NCBI GenBank assembly: GCA_951230915.1
Contig: OX579633.1
Location: 24,276,574-24,340,573 of the forward strand
Direction: 5' to 3'
Origin: Antitrichia curtipendula
Lineage: Eukaryota > Streptophyta > Bryopsida > Hypnales > Leucodontaceae
Length of the DNA: 64,000 nucleotides
The notes below the pieces were generated by a model. That model worked only from the letters and a program-made list of their open reading frames with translations, had not been told where the DNA came from and ran no database searches. Made by a program: the position numbers and the translations under genes. Every line of letters begins with the position of its first letter. Position 1 is the first letter of the stretch. Below are positions 23,065-35,751 of the stretch, piece by piece.

Positions 23065-23475
23065 TCAAGCACAACGCAGATCGACAGACTAGCCGACACT
23101 GGCAAGCAGGGACTAGTAATAAAAATGTTTGATGAGTATGTGGGGCTGCTGACCTGCTGGGGAGACAAGGGGTGGTAAATGGGCAGCTCTATGGAGTGAG
23201 CTAGGGTGATCTTAGTTGGAAACGTAGCTTGATCGAGTGCTTCATAGGTGCACAATGCACTTGAGCTCTAGAAGTTGCTCAGAACGCACTTTGTGGAAAA
23301 AGATCGTATATGCTTTTGAAGGTACATTTCTTGTATGTCTTTGACATTTTGTATATGTGGAAGTTATACAATCGCAATGCATTTTTTATAAATTAATTAA
23401 AAACAATAGTTAGCAAAACTCCACCTTACTGCCTGATGACGCTGGATTAAACGAAATTGCCATGTGTGTGGGGAA
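23065..23475 (+). other. 3' flank of the gasdermin-like gene
   Basis: No open frame of note. AATAAA at about 23,117 could act in polyadenylation. Confidence 0.4.
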
Positions 23476-24026
23476 GTTATACTTGACTTGCGATTCTTCA
23501 TCTTCCAGTACGGCATTGGGTATCATCTGCAAATCACTGGCAACAACACAAGTATCTTCATCTACCTCCTGTCTTGGACCGTCCTACATGCTCGTTGTTA
23601 TCTTGCTCCACCTTGTCATCTCAAATGCAAGTGATCATTATGCCGCCGAGAAGCACGGTCTTTACCGGTTCATTCAATCTTGCAATCGCTATTGGGGTTG
23701 TACTCTGGACCCAAACCAATTTCACTTTCTTAGAGATTCTGTCCAGTTTTCTTGCCTTCTTACCCACAGGCTGGGGCATCATCCAGATCTACCTGATGCT
23801 GCGGCGTCCATTTTTGGAGAATTCAAAGGTCTGCGGAACTATAACTGCTGTTGCCCGTCTCTATGATCTTGGCATGGGCTTGATTTTTCTGTCTCCAGTG
23901 GTCGTCCTTTCATGTTTGCCTGAATTCCAAGCGATGCAAACTCGGATATTGTACAATGAGGCTTTCAGCCGAGGCCTGCAGATCTCTCGTTTACTGACTG
24001 GGAAGAAGAACATACTTGCCGACTGA
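23476..24026 (+). pseudogene. Callose synthase (GSL family) C-terminal fragment, frameshifted
   Basis: Conceptual translation, read across three frames, matches the C-terminal membrane region of plant 1,3-beta-glucan synthases. It starts with RFFIFQYGIGYHL and SIFIYLLSW, then changes frame near 23,587 to HYAAEKHGLYRFIQ. It changes again near 23,678 to FLAFLPTGWGIIQIYLMLRR, ARLYDLGMGLIF and QTRILYNEAFSRGLQISRLL, with a stop at 24,024-24,026. About 180 residues of a protein normally near 1,900 are left, the catalytic region is absent, and each frame change is by one base. This is a truncated, decayed copy. The LGIGYHL...LLTGKK type resembles the GSL1/GSL11-like subgroup. It begins only 411 bp after the gasdermin-like stop. 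Confidence 0.85.
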
Positions 24027-24573
24027 TGTGTGAGGTTCCATTTTCCTCAATCGGCTTTAACCTAGAGCTGGTATTGTGTGGATCTAATAAAAGTGAACCC
24101 ATGATCGATTGCAAGGCTTGCAAGGATTTCAATGCATCCTAGGTGTTTACTTTGTGGCACAAACAGGATGCAGGTCTCTGAATTGCAGCTCTTCCCGACC
24201 TTGAGTCAATATACAGTAAAGACCTGAAGTGCAATCAGAAATCAGTATATTTCCAAGACCTGGGAAAACTAGGTCAAGATGATACTGTTAATGTTCTGAT
24301 TATGAGTCTCTCGTATTCCTATTTCAAATTTCTATAGGTAAAACTTGCATTACAGTACATTGTTTATGTGCATATAGTCATTCAAGTGAAATGATCAGAA
24401 ACATGGCATCTATAACATCATTTGCAGGCACATGACTCACCTCCAGGACTCCAGGAGGCAGCTTAAGAAATATTGGCGTACTACTATTGACACTTCTGCT
24501 AGGGTTTCATTCTCTGGATGTAACTCATCTAGAGCCTATTCATAGTGTATTAGGTTAGAACCCAAATGTACTT
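24027..24573. other. Non-coding
   Basis: Sequence after the callose synthase stop, with CTAATAAAAG at about 24,085 as a possible relic polyadenylation signal. No gene seen. Confidence 0.5.
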
Positions 24574-24982
24574 AACCCATTAAGGACCGGTCGACCATTC
24601 TGTGGTCGATTTGGATCCTTTTTGATTTGTAGAGAGAGCATGTCAATGAATTTGATGACGTGGCAAAGAAGAGAGGTATGGGGAATTGGGAAGTGAAGAA
24701 TTTAGGACAATAACTAGGCCAATCTGAGGTGGTATGTGGCCAGAGGGTTGAAAAAACCAAGACAACAGGGGCTGAAATTACACCAAGATTTGCTAAAAAT
24801 TCCTGCTTTACAATGCACCATCACTAAAAATTTCAATGCTAAATCCAATATCATGCACAATACTTCCATCCGTACGGTTAGATCTCTGATAGGCACTTGC
24901 ATTCAAAAATTTTAAAATTGCTCCCAATTGGCAATAAAAAGAATTGCCCACCCCTCAAATCAACCACGGTCCTTAATGGGTT
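24574..24982. mobile_element. MITE with AACCCATTAAGGACCG ends, copy 2
   Basis: 409 bp bounded by AACCCATTAAGGACCG and its inverted form CGGTCCTTAATGGGTT (one base differs). The interior is homologous to, and inverted relative to, the copy at 5,376-5,783: the internal 'tttgtagagagagcatg' motif pairs with the 'catgctctctctacaaa' motif there. Confidence 0.75.
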
Positions 24983-25379
24983 AAACCAAGGCTTAACCTT
25001 GTTGTAATCATCTTTTTAAGATTGAGTTCATCCTCCATAGCTCTCTGCAATCTATTTTGCTATATAGTATCAGAGCAACCTTAATTTTTTCTCATGCAGT
25101 TAGAGTACTATTGAGAAATTGGAAGCTTGTCCTCATAGACCTTATTCTGCTAGATAAACTGTAGAATTAGTTTTCCTCTTTGAACAGTTCCAACCACTAC
25201 TACGGTGGCGCCTTAGAAACTTGAGTGAACTTGTAGAATCTTGCTTGTTTACAATGACATTATGGATCTTAGTACTAGGGACGTACCTGAATCAATGAAA
25301 CTCGCAAGACCGGCAAATTACGTAATTTGGAATTACAAAATAAAACTTATTATGATGTAAGAGGGATTTTAGCACTTTA

Positions 25380-26800
25380 TTGAGCCACGTAGCGGCAACG
25401 ACTTTGGTGGCACTGTGACGTCCTTCAGCAACACCAACACCAACACCGCTGGAGATGCAACCTCAAACATCCAAGAATCAGGCGTAGATCCACCAACCAT
25501 ACCTATAGTTGTCAACACTCTTGTGGTTAGCCTCAATGGAACAAGGACAAAGTGAATTGCACTTTCGCGCTAGCTACATCATCATATCTCTAGTAAGAGA
25601 CTCAATCCTCTTTAGTCATTTCACAAACCTCAAAGCTATCTGGGATCGACTCAAGAGCCCGGGGGATGCACTCAATGTATTCTTTGGATCACGTGCGAAC
25701 AAAATCTACAATCCCTATTTTATATGGTAAAAAATTATTTAAATAGTTGAAAAAACTATAGTATGTTATATTATGTTGGAAGTTCATATTGTGAATTTTT
25801 GAAAATTTTCTTTATTTGAAATAATTACTTACAAATTTTGTAAGAAAATAAATACACTGTATAGTTGAAAAAAGATTTCGACCCCTATTTTATATGGTAA
25901 ATAATATTTTAAAATTAATATTTAAATTTCCAATAAATGAAGCTTGGTTAAAGTTTATGCATACCAAAGTTGGATACAATTGTCATTCAAATGCAATCTT
26001 CATAAATTTTTGAAGTGAAAATACAATCATTTTAGTGCAATCTTCAATTGTGCATTTGGATATCTTGTTGATTTCAAATGAATCCAAATTTTTTTCACTT
26101 AAAAGATATATTGATTATGTTACAACATCCAAAAATTTGGAGCTAAATCAAAGTTTATTAAAACATAAATAGGGATAGAAAATTTACTTGTTTGCACATG
26201 ATGTCTAAGGAATACATTGAGTGCACCCCCGGGCTCAAGAGCATGTGTGATATGAGAAATTCGTCATGTTACTATTCCTTAAGGGAGTAGTTCCTTGCAC
26301 CTTGCAAAGGGTTAAAGTATACCAAATCACTTACAACAAATCAATTTGCTAGTGACACAACTTGCAAACCTATGAATTACTACATGTGACAAAGAATTTG
26401 TAGACCTCACTTTAAATAGTCTACCTAAGAGTTGGTTGACTTTCAAGCAGATCTAGAAAGAAAGAAACCACCTACCTTTTTTTCCGGAACTAGAAGGATT
26501 GTTACTACAAGAAGAACTTAGCTGAATCATTGACAAATAGAGAGACATGGAGGAAATCAACTTCATTTGCACCAAGACGTCGCACCAAAATCAAGCCTAA
26601 GGACATTCTACCAATCTTTGAGCTCGCAGTTTAGATGATAGATCGAACACCCACTTGATTTCATCGCATAGACAAACAAGTCAACCTCTCATTTTATTAC
26701 CACAAATGTAGCAAAGCGATCACTTTGCACGAGATTGTGCTAGAGTGACACTAGATGACAGAATCCGAGCAATGCAAGTTCAGCTCACCAATATGTAATG
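25380..26800 (+). pseudogene. copia gag remnant
   Basis: Fragments such as FRASYIIISLVRDSILFSHF and AIWDRL are typical of the copia gag UBN2 region, and a degenerate CCHC-like stretch lies near 26,700-26,750. There are several stops and frame changes. An unrelated AT-rich stretch at about 25,720-26,210 may be a further small insertion. Confidence 0.5.
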
Positions 26801-26989
26801 TCCCAAGTTGGCTTTAGAAGTTCACCTGGTTGAAGTCAATAAAGACAACGATTCCAATCCCGACTTGAACTCTGACTTCCAAGACATCCATGCTTGCCTT
26901 GACACATTCGAAGAAGATTCTCCTAAAGCAGAGGAGGTTATCAATGTCTATGAGGTTATCAATACCATCAATTCTCTTCCTATAGAAGA

Positions 26990-28076
26990 AGACTGATTTC
27001 TAGATTCAAGGGCATTGTTCCATGTCATTGGTAATTCCGGGCTTCTCAGCCAAATTATCCACTCGAGAATCTCACAAATTAGAGCAGTAGAAGGTCATGC
27101 CATGACAGTAGCAAGTCAAGGCATTGAAACCACAATTGATCTCTTGGAGAAATAAAGAAGATACACAACATTCTTTATGTGCCATGAATCAAAAAAGAAA
27201 ACTTTTTCTTATTGGAAAGCTTACCAATGTGGGTTACAAAGTACTTTTCAAACCCAAAATTTGCACCATTTATGATAAAGATTGAAAAAAATATATTTTT
27301 GTATACGGTATTCGAGACTCTTGCAACAACCTCTACCGCATTCTCAACACCATTGGCCAGCTGAGCCATATCATTGCTCAAGCCACAAATTTGACACCAA
27401 CTGTTGACTATCCTATCTCTTTTACACCAACGTGCACAAACCCTGTCACCCCAAACTTACCTGCTTAAAGTATCAATTCTTAGAATCTATTTTAATATCT
27501 ACTTCCTCACAACCTTTAGATTCAGTTATCCATCTTTGGCATCAACGTACAAGACACCTAAATTACCAAAGTCTATATCATATGACTTCCAAAGATCTTA
27601 TAGCTGAGGTTCCAATCATACCTCTCTTGAAACACGTTTGCCCATCATGTATGATAGGCAAGCTTCTACAAGAGAAAATCTCCAAGACACGCATACATTT
27701 TACCACCCAAAAACTACAATTAGCACATAGCGACCTATGTGGACCACTTCCCATCCCGTCACAAAATGGTAGTAGATATATACTCACTTTTATTCATGAT
27801 TATTCCCGCAAGACTTGGCTATATCTTCTTGCTAACAAATCTCAAACCTAAGAGTGTTTTCAACAATTTTGGACATTAGTCAAGACTGTAGAATAGCACA
27901 TAGGGATTTTTAGAAGCGATAGAGGAGGAGAATACCTTTCTAGCTTTTTCAAAGACTATTGTACCTACCATGACATCACTCGTCAGTTTACCACGGGTTA
28001 TTCTCTTCATCAAAATGGCATAGCTGAGAGGAAAAATTGCACACTACTTGAGGGAATTTGGAGTGTAGTCACCGGG
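26990..28076 (+). pseudogene. copia protease and integrase N-terminal remnant
   Basis: A protease relic (FLDSRALFHVIGNSG, where the family has LDSGASxHxxG) near 27,000 is followed by a GAG-pre-integrase stretch. The integrase core follows: CPSCMIGKL, LAHSDLCGPL, RYILTFIHDYSRKTWLY, FRSDRGGEYLSSFF and NGIAERKNCTLLE. Several stops interrupt it, so it is non-functional. Confidence 0.8.
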
Positions 28077-29930
28077 TGTGAACCACCATACTGGTTCACT
28101 CTTTAGATTGTAGAAAATATAAATATGATGCTTGAATTTACACGTTCGAAAGTATTAGTACTCCGGAGTAAGCCATAACTACAATTTAGGGAGTTTTGGT
28201 GAGATAGGAATAGGAACTTTAGAAATTTGGGTTGAAAATCTAGAAATGCAATTAGGAAAAATTAATGAGAAAAATCTAGGGAAAAAATAGGGACTTAAAA
28301 CTAAAAAGACTTTAAGCAAGATTTGATAAAGTAACCAAATTAGGCAAATGGTAAAATGTTTAAAAAATGAAAACAAAATCCTACAAATAGAAAATGACAT
28401 TAGAAAAAACTAGAATCCTAAAAGAAATACCAAATATAAAAAACATAAAAGGAAAAAACAAAAAATAGAAAGTAAAAAATAAGAAACGAAAATGAAAATG
28501 AAAACCACAATACTACAAGTAGGAATGAAACTAAAAGTAAATTAAAAACCACAAAAAATAATAAACATGAAGAAACACAAAACAAGTTAGTAAACTTAAA
28601 ATTACTACTAGAATGCTAGAATAGTGTTAGAAACACTAACATAGGATAAAAACAGTAAAATTGGAAAAAAAATCCAGTAATTTAGGGGGGTTTGCACCAA
28701 ATTAGCGCAATTTTCACTAATTTAGCGCATTTTACAGTAAATTAGCGATTTTAACAGTAAATTAGTGGGGGATGAATGTGATTAGGAAAATTAGTCATTA
28801 GGATGTTGGATATAGAAAAAATTAGGATTCCAAGCCCTCTCTCTCTCAATTCTGAACTTTTGTGTGTGCTTGTGTTTTTGGAGAGTCAAGTGAAAAAAAA
28901 AGGCAACAACAAGGAAAAAGTTAAGAGGTAGAATGAGTAGAGAGAAAGTTTAGGACAATTTGTTGAGTAGGTTTCACCATTTCATGAGGGGAGATGGGTG
29001 AAAAGTGAAAATGGTTTAGGTCAGATGAGAAAGATGTTGGAGAAAGGGGGGCTGCCGCAACAAATGAGGAGTGCCGACTTTGACGAGCAACCGCAAGAGC
29101 GTGAGAGGTCAGATGGAGCTGAATTTTGGAGGAGAATTGCACCTTCAAGTGAGCCTTCCAATGAATCTAGGCTTGCCCGATTTGGAGCTAGCACAAAGAA
29201 ACAATGGCCAATTTTGTGAGAGGTGGTGTGCTGCCGAGGGATGTTGAAACAACCAACTTTGATGGGCTATTTTACGAGAGTATGGCAAATTGGATTGAAG
29301 TGAATTTTGGAGAATAGGAGCGCCTTGAAGCTAGCTTCCAAACGAGCTAGGTCTTGGTGGATTTGGAGTTGGTACAAAGAGATGGTACGAAGAGATGGTG
29401 ACCAATTCTTTGGAGGAAGGTTGGCTGCCTCTAGGAGGAGGTGCCAATTGAAGGTTTTGTGTATGCTTCCCCATTTGTAATTGGACAATTGCAATTTTCA
29501 TTGCACTTGGTTATAAAACATCTTGTGAAATTGAATGTATGTTGAACTTGGATATGTAAATTGCTTTGGGTGAAGAGTCTAAAAAGAATGTATGTCATAG
29601 TATGTGCTGGAATTGTAAATTAGGGTCCAATTGGGGTCATTTTAAGCCTCTAAAAGCATTTTGGGATGGAATTTCAACATAGAAACTTGTCCTACATCCT
29701 TAGAATGCTTGAGTAGACACATGAAAAGTGTTAAAGAGTATTTGGGAGTGGGTTGAGAGGCTGCCCTTTTTTCACTTAGACTTAGTTTACCAAAAATTCA
29801 CTAAAGAAAAAATTGGGAAATCCTTTGCTTGGAGGCATTTAGATTAGAGTCCACACACTCCTTTTTGGCCAACTTTGTGAATGAGTTTTACCTCACAGTG
29901 ATCTTCACTCACAAAATTGGGTGTTGGCCA
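28077..29930 (+). repeat. Left LTR arm
   Basis: Starts TGTGAACCACC and ends GTTGGCCA. It is a near-identical inverted copy of 35,752-37,605. The small open frames inside it (for example 28,179-28,400) recur mirrored in the other arm and are not genes. Confidence 0.85.
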
Positions 29931-31839
29931 TGAGGGAGTGTCACATCTCACTGGTGGTGCAAGTTGTTTTGATTGACTTTTGCAAGTCTTGGAGCACATT
30001 TGAGGAACTGTGGAGCTTGTTTGTTTTTTATTTTATTTTATTTCTATCTAATTTTTTTCCCGCATTTTTTTTGTGGGGGATATTTTGTGGATGTTTCTAT
30101 GTTGTAGTTCACGTACTGGGAGGCACGTGAGCAGCAAAAGGGTTCTTCCACCATTGTTGGGTGGGATCCTTTTGTGTGTTGTTTTAGTTGTTTTATTTAT
30201 TAGTTGTTTCTTGTATCACGGTGAGGCCGGAGTTATGACCGGCGGGACCGTGTATGTCGTGTGAAATTGGGTGCGGCGGGAATGATGCCCCAATGTCCCG
30301 AGAGTTTGTGTATGGAGGTTGAACCCACAGGTTGCCCATCATTCCCTTTCATCAATCCTGGCTTTTGTGGTCAAACCATGTGTTGTACTTAAGAAAATTG
30401 GTAAAAAAAATTTGTTTATCATTGTTGGTCGGAAGCCCAAGGGTAATTGGAGGTGAACGGGTGAAGCCGCCCATCTAGGAAAACGGCACGTGGTTTTCTA
30501 GGTGGAATTTCACCTCCAAGACGTGCACCAAACGATAAGCAATGGATGGCTATTGTGTTTACATGTAGTAATCCATTAGTTTGTAATTTTCTAACCCACC
30601 AAAAAAGGAATTGTGCGGTGTGATATTGGTTGCTGTTTTTTCATTTTTTTGTCCTTCAAAAGTCCCTTAGGATTATCTAAATCCTCAAAATCATTCAAAA
30701 AAATTAGTTTCTTCTTCTTGGGACTTCCTATCTTAGAATTTCAGCAACTTTGTGTGCTGATTCTTCATTCCTCACCCCAAATTAGACTCTTAGAAGTACC
30801 CAAATCATCAAAATTATCCAAAAATTATTTTCCTCTTCTTAGAATTTCAGCAACTTTGTGTATTGTTTTTTCATTCCTTATCCCAAAATAGACTCTTAGA
30901 AACACCCAAATCCACAAAATCATCCAAAAATTGTTTTTTCACTACTTAGTACGTCCACCTTAGAATTTCAGCAACCTCATGTGCTGTTTTCCACTTCCTT
31001 ATCCAAAAATAGGCCCTTGGACCCTTGTAAATTGTCAAAAACCACCAAAAATCAACTTTTCTATAGATGGTAGATTCCATCTAAAAAACTCAGCAATTCC
31101 GTGTGCTGTTTTGTTTCTAGTCTTAGTTAGGTACTTAGAATCGTTAAAAAACCTAAAATCACCCAAAAAATTGACTTTTGCTCCGCTTAGTACCCATGAA
31201 CTAAAATTTCAGCACAAATTCACGCTAGAAAATAAGGGTTTGGGATGAAGTAGGGGCCAAGTGTCATCAAGATGGGAGAGCTAAGTGTCACGGTTTAAGT
31301 TTTAGGCAAAAAGTGGTTGGTGGGATTGAAGGATTGAAGGATTCTTGTTCCCATGTGGGAAGGTGAGAGTGTGTGGGTTAGCCCCGACCAACATGGGGGT
31401 GCACTGCCCGATGTCGGTGACCACCTCACTTCTTTGTGCTTACCGTACAAGTGAGCAAGGCTAGCGAAAGGCTACGGCCATCCCACGCTTCGGCATTGAG
31501 TTAGCCTTGACTCGGGAGGAATTGGTAAATGGCCGGGTATGGGATAAGGCTAATTTTTCCCCTTGCTTGTATGGGCACATGGTGTGAATTACTTGGATTG
31601 AAGGACCTTTGAGCCTAGCAAAGCATTTGGTGTCTAATCCTTAAAATCGTAATCCTCACCCTTACTCATCTAGTGCCTTGTGAGTCTAGAGTCTCACATA
31701 GTAGGACCGGAACTCTTATTTTGAGTTTTAGGGGATAGCGCTATTTGTAGGGGCTAGCAATCATTAGACAGAAGTTTTGTGGCCAAACTTGGAAGTAGTA
31801 ATTATTACACCCCAAGAATGATACAGGTAGTACATCCAA
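29931..31839 (+). other. Leader region of the gypsy element
   Basis: About 1.9 kb between the left LTR and gag. It contains four to five diverged tandem copies of a T-rich unit with 'cagcaactttgtgtgctg' between about 30,640 and 31,210. No coding function. Confidence 0.5.
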
Positions 31840-33750
31840 ATGGTGACTACCCGGTCGCAAACCCGTAGCCGCCATTCTTCTACTAGTGGAGACAAAGGAC
31901 CTAATAGAAAGAGGTCTCTATCTCCCATATCTAGTACTAGGGAAACTTCACCACCCCTACCACGAGTTGTAGGACCGCTACCGGTAGAAGTACGAGGTAG
32001 GGTAGAATATCCCGTATTTGTGGTTACAATAGAAGAGCACAATGACGAGGAAGAGGAGGTAGATTCACCAGTAGAAGAAGACTTAGGGGAAGAACATCCA
32101 TCCTTTGTAGCTAGGATAAGAAATCACTTTGACGGAGAAGAGATAGACCCACCGGTAGAACCCCAATTGGTACAAGAGGATTTGGAGGAAGAAAATTCTA
32201 CCTTTGTAGGTCGGGTAGAAATTTCCACCGCTAGAAGGGAAGAAGAAGATCCACCTCTCTCAATGGATCTAAACCCAGAGGATGCCATGATGGCACCTTG
32301 GGGTCTACCTATAGTCATGCCTCAAGGTATGATGCCTCGAGCTATGCCCGCACACCTTTCGAAATTCTCGGGATTAGCCCATGAGGATCCCTCGGGACAC
32401 ATTGAGCAGTACATCGAAACCCTCGTGACCAATGTGATTCCTGAGGAGACTTATAGGTTGGTGTGGTTCTCAACCACATTAGAGGGGGCAAGCATACGAT
32501 TGGTATCGATCGCATGCCCCCAACACCTTTGCCACGTGGCTGGTTTTACAAACGGCATTCTTTAGGCAATTTAGGCTTGAGACCGGGCAACAAAGTGCCT
32601 TGGTGGCTCTCATGGGAATGCACCAAGGTCCCACCAAGGAAATCTCGGAATACATCCGCCGTTTTAACACGGTAATCACCCGATTTGTAAGCAACCATCT
32701 CACGGATGAGACCATTAGGTTCTATTTCATCCAAGGGTTTAGCCAACAAAACACGATGAGGGAGATCTTAAATACAACCCCTCAAATCCTAGATGATGCC
32801 CAAGTAGCAGCTAGACATGTAGAACGGCTAGAGAAGGAAAATGCTAGGATGTGGAACTGGACCATAGCACTGGTACTGGCATTTATCCCCACCCACTATG
32901 TGCCTCCTACTTTGGTAGAACCCCCAAAGGATGGGGGCAACCTTACGCCATCTTTTCGGGGCAACCGGCACCCCTAGCTTTTAGGCCACCGGCCCCTCCA
33001 CTTCAATGGCAAATCCCACTGGAATCTTCCCGGTTTGTGGAATTGGAGGCCAAATTCCAAAAAGCCAATGATGATCTCAAAAATGACGTCATGAAGTCGA
33101 TTAAGGGTCTTGGAGACCAAATAGCCATGGCCATTAGTGCAAAATCAGCCCATGGGCCACCCCCTCCAAATGAGACTGGAAACTTCCCTACCAACATTTG
33201 GTGTAGGAATTGCAACCAATATGGCCATAGTGACCAATTTTGCCAACCACCACGCTTTCAAGGGCCATATATAGCCCCCTAACCTCGCCCAAACCCACCT
33301 ATCCAACCAGGAGGGGGTCAATCCTGATTGAAGGGTGTTCCATGTCCTACTTGTGGCTGGGCACACCCTCTTGGTCCCGAAATTTGTTGGGTAGAAACCG
33401 GGATACTTTGTGGGAATTGCGGAGGCAATCATCCCACCGACAAACGTAGGAGGCCCAAAACGGGCCTAGGACCGGCCACAAGTGCCTCTCAAAACCCTCC
33501 CTCAAACTTGTTTTATAACCGGGGACCACAAGGGGTCCAAGGTTATTATGTGAACCCTCAACTGGTGCAATGGTATCCCCAATATGGGGCACCACCATTT
33601 GCACCCCAACCGGTGGCACAACCACCTTATCCTCCATCGGTACAACCGGTGGCACATTTACCACACCTTCTCCCTCCACTGGATGTTCACCGGGTTGTAG
33701 ACCCGGGTTCAAGTAGTGTAAGTTCCCAATATTATATGGAAATTCACCCA
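31840..33750 (+). pseudogene. gypsy gag with zinc knuckles (frameshifted)
   Basis: The frame starts MVTTRSQTRSRHSS and runs to about 32,490, where it shifts. The retrotransposon gag domain continues as AYDWYRSHAPNTFATW and RQFRLETGQQSALVALMGMH, and then PTKEISEYIRRF. A CCHC knuckle (CRNCNQYGHSDQFC) is at about 33,206 and a second Cys-rich stretch (CPTCGW...CGNCGGNHP) at about 33,345-33,440. At least two frame changes are present. Confidence 0.75.
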
Positions 33751-34219
33751 ACTTAGGTACCTCCTACATCCCCTATGCCACGACCCACCATTTATCCACC
33801 TCCGGGAATGTCCCAAGATGCCCGCAATGAGGTGGTATTTTATCCCAGGGGAACCCAACCACTGGTTCATGCACCCTCTCCTAATTCGGATGCTATCGCA
33901 AACCAAAGTACCCATCTCATTATCCATGAGGATGAGGATACCACCGGAGCATCTACTAGTCAAAGGGCCATGGGAAAAAATGTGACGGTGATGACACACC
34001 AACAACAGTTAGATAACCCTCCTTTAGAGACAATCTCCGAAGAAAGTAGTGGTTCGGATGAGGCCCCGGATGTCCAAGCCATGAGGGAGTTTTTACAAAA
34101 ACAAACTTGGGAAAACATCCTTGAGCCACCGGTAGATTATCTTCATATGGAAGATGTCCCGTTAGAGGATCCCTTGAGTGACGAGGAAAATGACCTCTAC
34201 TGATTTGTAGAGGACATCC

Positions 34220-34855
34220 ATGGATATTGGCAACCAACATGAGGTGGTGCCAAAAGATCCTTCTTCCCAGGCTTTAAACCCAACGGAGAACTATGACCTA
34301 TGGGCAGACCTTTGTGCCCTCCATGCTAACATTTCTATAGCCCAACTTATCCAAGTAGCTCCTTCCTTGCGAAAAGAATTCAAGGAGGGAGCCACAATAC
34401 CCCGGAAATCCTGGAAAACTATGATGATCGCTAGGATCTATTCTAGTGCCTTGATGGATGATGGGGCACTAGAAATTGATGTCTCTATTTTAGACAAAGT
34501 CATCCCAGGGACCTTGATAGATGGCGGTAGCGGCATAAATATTATGCCACTTTCCACGATGGAAAGTTTAGGGTTGAAGGTCACCAATCCATCACCATAC
34601 GTCGTAAATGTAGCGGACCAATGGCCTGTCACCCCCCTTGGTCAAATTGTGAATTGCCAAGTGGAGGCCAGGGGAGAGATTTACACTTTGACCTTCCATG
34701 TGTTGAGGTTGATGACAAACAAAACCGTCAATCCTCTTCTTTTAGGCCGTGATTGGTTGAGAAGGGCCAATGCCTCCGAGCGTTGGTCCATTGGCAAATC
34801 AACGTTAGAATTTGGTCCATTGGACAACCGGACCAAAGTGACCATTGGCTCTTGA
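34220..34855 (+). pseudogene. gypsy aspartic protease
   Basis: A 211-codon open frame with the retropepsin signature LIDGGSGINIMPLSTME, and LLLGRDWLRRANA near the end. The catalytic Asp is in DGGS, where DTGA/DGGS variants are usual. The frame itself looks intact, but its element is defective. Confidence 0.75.
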
Positions 34856-35106
34856 AATACTCCAACCGAATTACCGGTGGAGAAAAAATCCCAAACCAAG
34901 AGAGAATCAAATGTAGAGAATGTGCGGGTGTTGCATCCCATAGTGACTACAGGGAAAGCCCCCATAGACTTAGGGCCCATTAGAAACTTAGGCCTCGGTC
35001 TTTATGATTGGGAGGATGATGGGAAATTTGCCACATGGCTTCGGGAACATCCCGAAAAACATGAGACTCCAAAGACCAAGCGGTCAATTTCACTACCACC
35101 ACAAGT

Positions 35107-35598
35107 GTGGTGGATGAACCACCGGATCCAAATTCCGGTGTTGAGACATCGCTAGATGAAATAGAACATGAGGCCATAGATGACCTCGAACAAGATAGTA
35201 CAACCCACGGGATGGAGAAATTGATGGATGGGAAAAAAATTATTCCACCACACCTTCATATCCGGAAAGCCTCCAAAAATTTGGAGGAAGGGAGTGACCT
35301 CCGTGATTATCCCATAGTGCCCTGTACATTATCCCGCGGGCCGAAAAAACTGACCATAGTCTCGATTGATGATTGCCACGATAGACATGTGGCATTAAAA
35401 GGTGGGAAGCCCCGACCCAAAAAAATGGGGGCTCGAGTGGTGACGGTAGAGGTAGCCCAATTCATTGGGGTAGCTATGGACCCCCGAGATGCCTTTGCAT
35501 GGTCCTATAAGTACCACAAAGCCATTCCACCAGAGAGACTTAGACATTCCATGCCACATTATGGAATGATAGAAGCCTATACAAAGGACCCATTTTAG
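35107..35598 (+). pseudogene. gypsy segment just upstream of reverse transcriptase
   Basis: Ends with DAFAWSYKYHKAIPPERL, the FAWSY-type stretch that normally precedes the gypsy reverse transcriptase. It then stops, and 150 bases later the inverted LTR begins. No reverse transcriptase, RNase H or integrase follows, so the pol gene is truncated here. Confidence 0.6.
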
Positions 35599-35751
35599 AA
35601 GTCACATTAGCTGGGACGTATTTTCCTACCCGTACAAACGGAGAGAAGTGCAAGGTTTATCATGTGTGACCGTATAAGCCCAATAGAAAGGCAACTTGCC
35701 CACAAGCTTCGAGATTCTAGATCCATTGCATTCTCACAAATGCCCCGCAGA

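Larger units (their letters stand above)
25060..28076 (+). mobile_element. Ty1/copia retrotransposon, 5' part (decayed)
   Basis: A primer-binding-like GTATCAGAGC at about 25,067 marks the end of the 5' LTR. Decayed gag, protease and integrase follow in plus orientation with many stops. The element is split at 28,076/37,606 by a gypsy insertion and resumes in phase at 37,606, within the integrase core. Confidence 0.75.

Noticed and set aside
23462..23866. A possible new small membrane protein downstream of the gasdermin-like gene
   Set aside because: Its sequence and the overlapping frames are pieces of the callose synthase C-terminus, broken by frameshifts.
28081..28173. Continuation of the copia integrase past 28,077
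   Set aside because: The stretch belongs to the inverted LTR arm and recurs mirrored at 37,509-37,601. The true integrase continuation starts at 37,606.
28179..29494. Open frames within the LTR arm and their mirror copies at 36,188-37,503
   Set aside because: Their identity simply reflects the inverted repeat. The peptides have low-complexity composition and no start context or domain.
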